From contig NZ_JAGTAS010000055.1 in assembly GCF_025685425.1 (NCBI RefSeq), positions 62,001-126,000 on the forward strand: a stretch of 64,000 nucleotides of DNA, read 5' to 3'. Below the pieces are notes generated by a model. It was not told the origin of the DNA and ran no database searches. It was given only the letters and a program-made list of their open reading frames with translations. The DNA comes from Terriglobus albidus (lineage in GTDB: Bacteria > Acidobacteriota > Terriglobia > Terriglobales > Acidobacteriaceae). Shown in pieces: positions 61,782 through 64,000 of this stretch. The position numbers and the translations under genes were made by a program. The stretch's first letter is position 1. Each line of letters starts with the position of its first letter.

Positions 61782-63120
61782 AAAGAGCGCCCCGCCCCAC
61801 CAGGACCACTTTCACCGTCTCCAGCGCGATTGCACAATCGAGCCAAAGTGAAAGATGTTTTACATAAAACAAGTCGTACTCGAGCTTGCGCTTTGATTCC
61901 TCGATCGTGGAACCGTAGTGGTATCGCACCTGCGCCCATCCGGTTAGTCCAGGAGGAACTGAATGACGGTGTTTGTAGAACGGCACGTGCTGCTCAAGTA
62001 CCTCACACAGGTGAGGCTGCTCGGGTCTAGGCCCAATCAGACTCATTTCGCCACGCAATACATTGACGAGCTGCGGCAACTCATCGATACGATATTTCCT
62101 TAGATGCTTCCCCAATGGAGTAATACGATGTGTCTCATTGCCGGCCCAGCCGGTCTTTTGTACCGATGTCACCGGCGACATCGTTCTAAACTTCAGAATA
62201 CTGAACCGTTTTCCAAATAGCCCGACACGCTGCTGCCGGTAAAACACTGGACCGTCCTGCTGCAGGTAGATCACGAATGCAACGATAAAAACAACCGGAC
62301 TGGTAACGATCAATAGCATTCCAGCAACCAGAAGGTCGAAGATCCGCTTCGCAAATCGCTTCCCTATCCGATTGCTATAGCGGTCTGAAAAGATACATTG
62401 TTCAGCACTCAGATGATCGACGCGGACTCTTCCTGTTGCCTTCTCAAAGAAGGCCTGAGCATCCTCGATCTCCGTGCCGGCCATCTTGCAACTCAGCAAT
62501 GTTTCCAGGTTCTCGTCAGACTGTGCCTTCACGTTGGTCACGATGATACGTTCGAACGCCTCACCTGCCCCCTTCTCACTTTGAAGGACCTTCGTCAGCA
62601 TGGCAGGAGGCGCAATCTCGGCTACCTCCATATTCCATTCCGGGCTCGAAAGAACAATCGCCTGTAACTCCGCCGCCTCGTCACCGGCACCCACGACAAG
62701 AACCCGCTGCCGGTTGCGAGGCAGAGCCAGCCTTCTCGAAACCAGCGTCACCAGTGCAAGAAAGCCGGCGAATAGCAACACCTTTGACAGCACGGGGGCC
62801 AGCCACGGCAGAAGCAATACTCCCATGGCCAGCAGCAGAAACAGGAGAGCGAAGGCGCGCAGAACCTGCACGATCGTGGTTCTGGGAATTCGAACTGTCT
62901 GCAGGTTATAGAGATCGTGATAGTAGAAGATAACCTGACAGACAATTCCTACCAGCATCAGCCGCAGCAAGCCTAGCAGAACCGCACCAATGGGCTTGCT
63001 GCTCGATCCCGCGACAAGCGGCACGATAAAGAGGAGCGGCGCCGCAATCACCAGAACAACAAAGTCCAGAGAGAGGAGCAGCGCCGCCCTTGGAGGCAAT
63101 GCTTTTCCGCAAATCTTCAT
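61780..63120 (-). CDS. Exopolysaccharide polyprenyl glycosylphosphotransferase (initiating transferase)
   Basis: The protein has 446 residues. An N-terminal set of membrane segments and a CoA-binding-like Rossmann domain (VLVVGAGDEAAEL) precede the catalytic bacterial sugar-transferase domain: FSILKFRTM, YRIDELPQLVNVLRGEMSLI, GPRPEQPH and PPGLTGWAQVRYHYG. It transfers the first sugar-1-phosphate to undecaprenyl phosphate, starting the repeat unit. The layout matches the sugar transferases of exosortase-associated EPS loci (family knowledge). It lies 3 nt downstream of the aminotransferase stop in a minus-strand operon. Confidence 0.93.
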   Translation of the reverse strand: MKICGKALPPRAALLLSLDFVVLVIAAPLLFIVPLVAGSSSKPIGAVLLGLLRLMLVGIVCQVIFYYHDLYNLQTVRIPRTTIVQVLRAFALLFLLLAMGVLLLPWLAPVLSKVLLFAGFLALVTLVSRRLALPRNRQRVLVVGAGDEAAELQAIVLSSPEWNMEVAEIAPPAMLTKVLQSEKGAGEAFERIIVTNVKAQSDENLETLLSCKMAGTEIEDAQAFFEKATGRVRVDHLSAEQCIFSDRYSNRIGKRFAKRIFDLLVAGMLLIVTSPVVFIVAFVIYLQQDGPVFYRQQRVGLFGKRFSILKFRTMSPVTSVQKTGWAGNETHRITPLGKHLRKYRIDELPQLVNVLRGEMSLIGPRPEQPHLCEVLEQHVPFYKHRHSVPPGLTGWAQVRYHYGSTIEESKRKLEYDLFYVKHLSLWLDCAIALETVKVVLVGRGAL

Positions 63121-63123
63121 ATA

Positions 63124-64000
63124 TCAGCTCACCTGTGCCAGGATCACTTTGGTTCGCATCTCAGGTTTCGCCATGATCTGCTTCAACGCGTCGCCGACGT
63201 AGTGAATCTCCTCAGGAAGCAGATGGGGATAAATCGGCAATGAGAGCACCTCCCCTGCAGCCTTCTCCGCCTCGGGTAAGCGGCCTTTTTTATATCCCAG
63301 GTGCTCGTACATGGGCTGGAGGTGCAGTGGAATGGGATAATGAACGGCTGTTTCCACCCCTAACTGGCGTAGTTCCGCCTGCACGGCGTCACGATTTGGA
63401 ACCCGGATCGTGTATTGGTGAAATACATGCGTCCGGCCCTCCACGGTCTCCGGAAGCACTACTTCATCGATATCCCGTAGCACCTGATGATAGAGAGCTG
63501 CGCGTTCACGTCGCTGCTCGTTCCATTGATTGAGATGTGGAAGCTTGACCCGCAAGATCGCCGCCTGGATCTCGTCGAGACGGCTGTTCCACCCAAGAAA
63601 TTCACTCTTATACTTCTTCGCACTGCCGTGGGCGCGCGCCATTCGCAAATACGCGGCATGTTCGGCGTTCTTCGTCACAATCATGCCGCCGTCTCCGTAT
63701 GCGCCGAGGTTCTTGCTGGGGAAGAAGGACAGGCATCCGAAATCTCCAAACGAGCAGACCGCATCTCCGGCATATTTGGCGCCGAGTGCTTGTGCCGTGT
63801 CCCCAATAAACACAAGATTGTGTGCGCGTGCAAACTTCGCGATTGCGAAGATATCTGCCGCCTGTCCATAGAGGTGCACCGCAATAATCGCCTTTGTCGC
63901 CGGCCCCACCAGCGCTTCCAGCCCATTCACGTCCATGGTGTAGGTGACTGGATCAATGTCGGCAAATACTGGCGTCGCCCCCAGCAAACTCACGGTATCC
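63124..64000 (-). CDS. DegT/DnrJ/EryC1/StrS aminotransferase, partial at the window edge
   Basis: At least 290 residues are visible; the N-terminus lies beyond position 64000. The PLP-binding lysine is in SFFPSKNLGAYGDGGMIVT, with the conserved GDTAQALGAKY and GWNSRLDEIQAAIL, and the C-terminal HYPIPLHLQP. This family transaminates keto-sugars of nucleotide sugars; together with the WbpA- and WbpB-like genes a WbpE role (C3 amination) is reasonable but not proved. It is operonic with the initiating transferase, which follows 3 nt later. Confidence 0.92.
   Translation of the reverse strand, partial: DTVSLLGATPVFADIDPVTYTMDVNGLEALVGPATKAIIAVHLYGQAADIFAIAKFARAHNLVFIGDTAQALGAKYAGDAVCSFGDFGCLSFFPSKNLGAYGDGGMIVTKNAEHAAYLRMARAHGSAKKYKSEFLGWNSRLDEIQAAILRVKLPHLNQWNEQRRERAALYHQVLRDIDEVVLPETVEGRTHVFHQYTIRVPNRDAVQAELRQLGVETAVHYPIPLHLQPMYEHLGYKKGRLPEAEKAAGEVLSLPIYPHLLPEEIHYVGDALKQIMAKPEMRTKVILAQVS

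Overview
The window looks like a chromosomal segment of an Acidobacteriota genome, probably class Terriglobia. This rests on gene families rather than a database search: an Oar-like TonB receptor of about 1,140 residues with an N-terminal carboxypeptidase-regulatory domain, a PadR regulator overlapping a long ADOP-type (MacB/FtsX) permease, a membrane-anchored winged-helix/TolB-propeller protein, and BACON and putative-Ig repeat proteins. I saw no rRNA, tRNA, CRISPR array, transposase or phage gene.

Left part (1-23.8 kb), mixed functions. The window opens inside a probable GH31 glycosidase gene (minus strand). It continues with a membrane-anchored protein of an acidobacterial N-terminal domain type, an SpoIIE/RsbU-type phosphatase, and a divergent katG/oxyR pair. 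OxyR has both redox cysteines at exactly residues 199 and 208, and a two-unit OxyR-like box lies at its own start. A glycan-uptake group follows: TonB receptor, Tat-exported glycosidase-like protein, exported Gfo/Idh oxidoreductase and an ABM monooxygenase. Then come a PadR/ADOP operon with a strong inverted-repeat operator, a zinc alcohol dehydrogenase, a small heat-shock protein, a CadC-like membrane regulator and a sigma-54 activator with a degenerate receiver.

Right part (23.9-64 kb), one large exopolysaccharide (EPS) locus. Minus-strand genes make nucleotide sugars: an SDR epimerase, a UDP-GlcNAc 2-epimerase, a hexapeptide acyltransferase, a GT2 and a UDP-GlcNAc dehydrogenase. Divergent plus-strand genes start with a WbpB-like oxidoreductase. 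They continue with two small EamA-type membrane proteins, an FAD oxidoreductase, two deacetylases, several glycosyltransferases, a Wza-like export protein, an outer-membrane barrel, a Wzz-like chain-length protein, a CpsD-like kinase, a giant deacetylase/BACON protein, a DUF2079 protein, a Wzx flippase and a Wzy polymerase. Two paralogous IPT/TIG plus beta-helix proteins follow, one of them lipid-anchored on a stalk of tandem Ig repeats. The locus ends with the initiating polyprenyl glycosylphosphotransferase and an aminotransferase cut by the window edge.

How it fits together: three places in the EPS locus show GG-N10-GC sigma-54 promoter signatures. Two are divergent, before the dehydrogenase and the oxidoreductase; the third is before the wza-like gene. 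A sigma-54 activator gene lies immediately next to the locus. The simplest reading is a sigma-54-controlled Wzx/Wzy EPS system making a polymer with an acidic, possibly diacetamido, uronic sugar. The gene set (dehydrogenase, oxidoreductase, aminotransferase, acyltransferase, 2-epimerase) matches the logic of the WbpA/B/E/D/I pathway. A roughly 117-bp MITE-like repeat occurs twice, in opposite orientations, once inside the divergent EPS promoter region.
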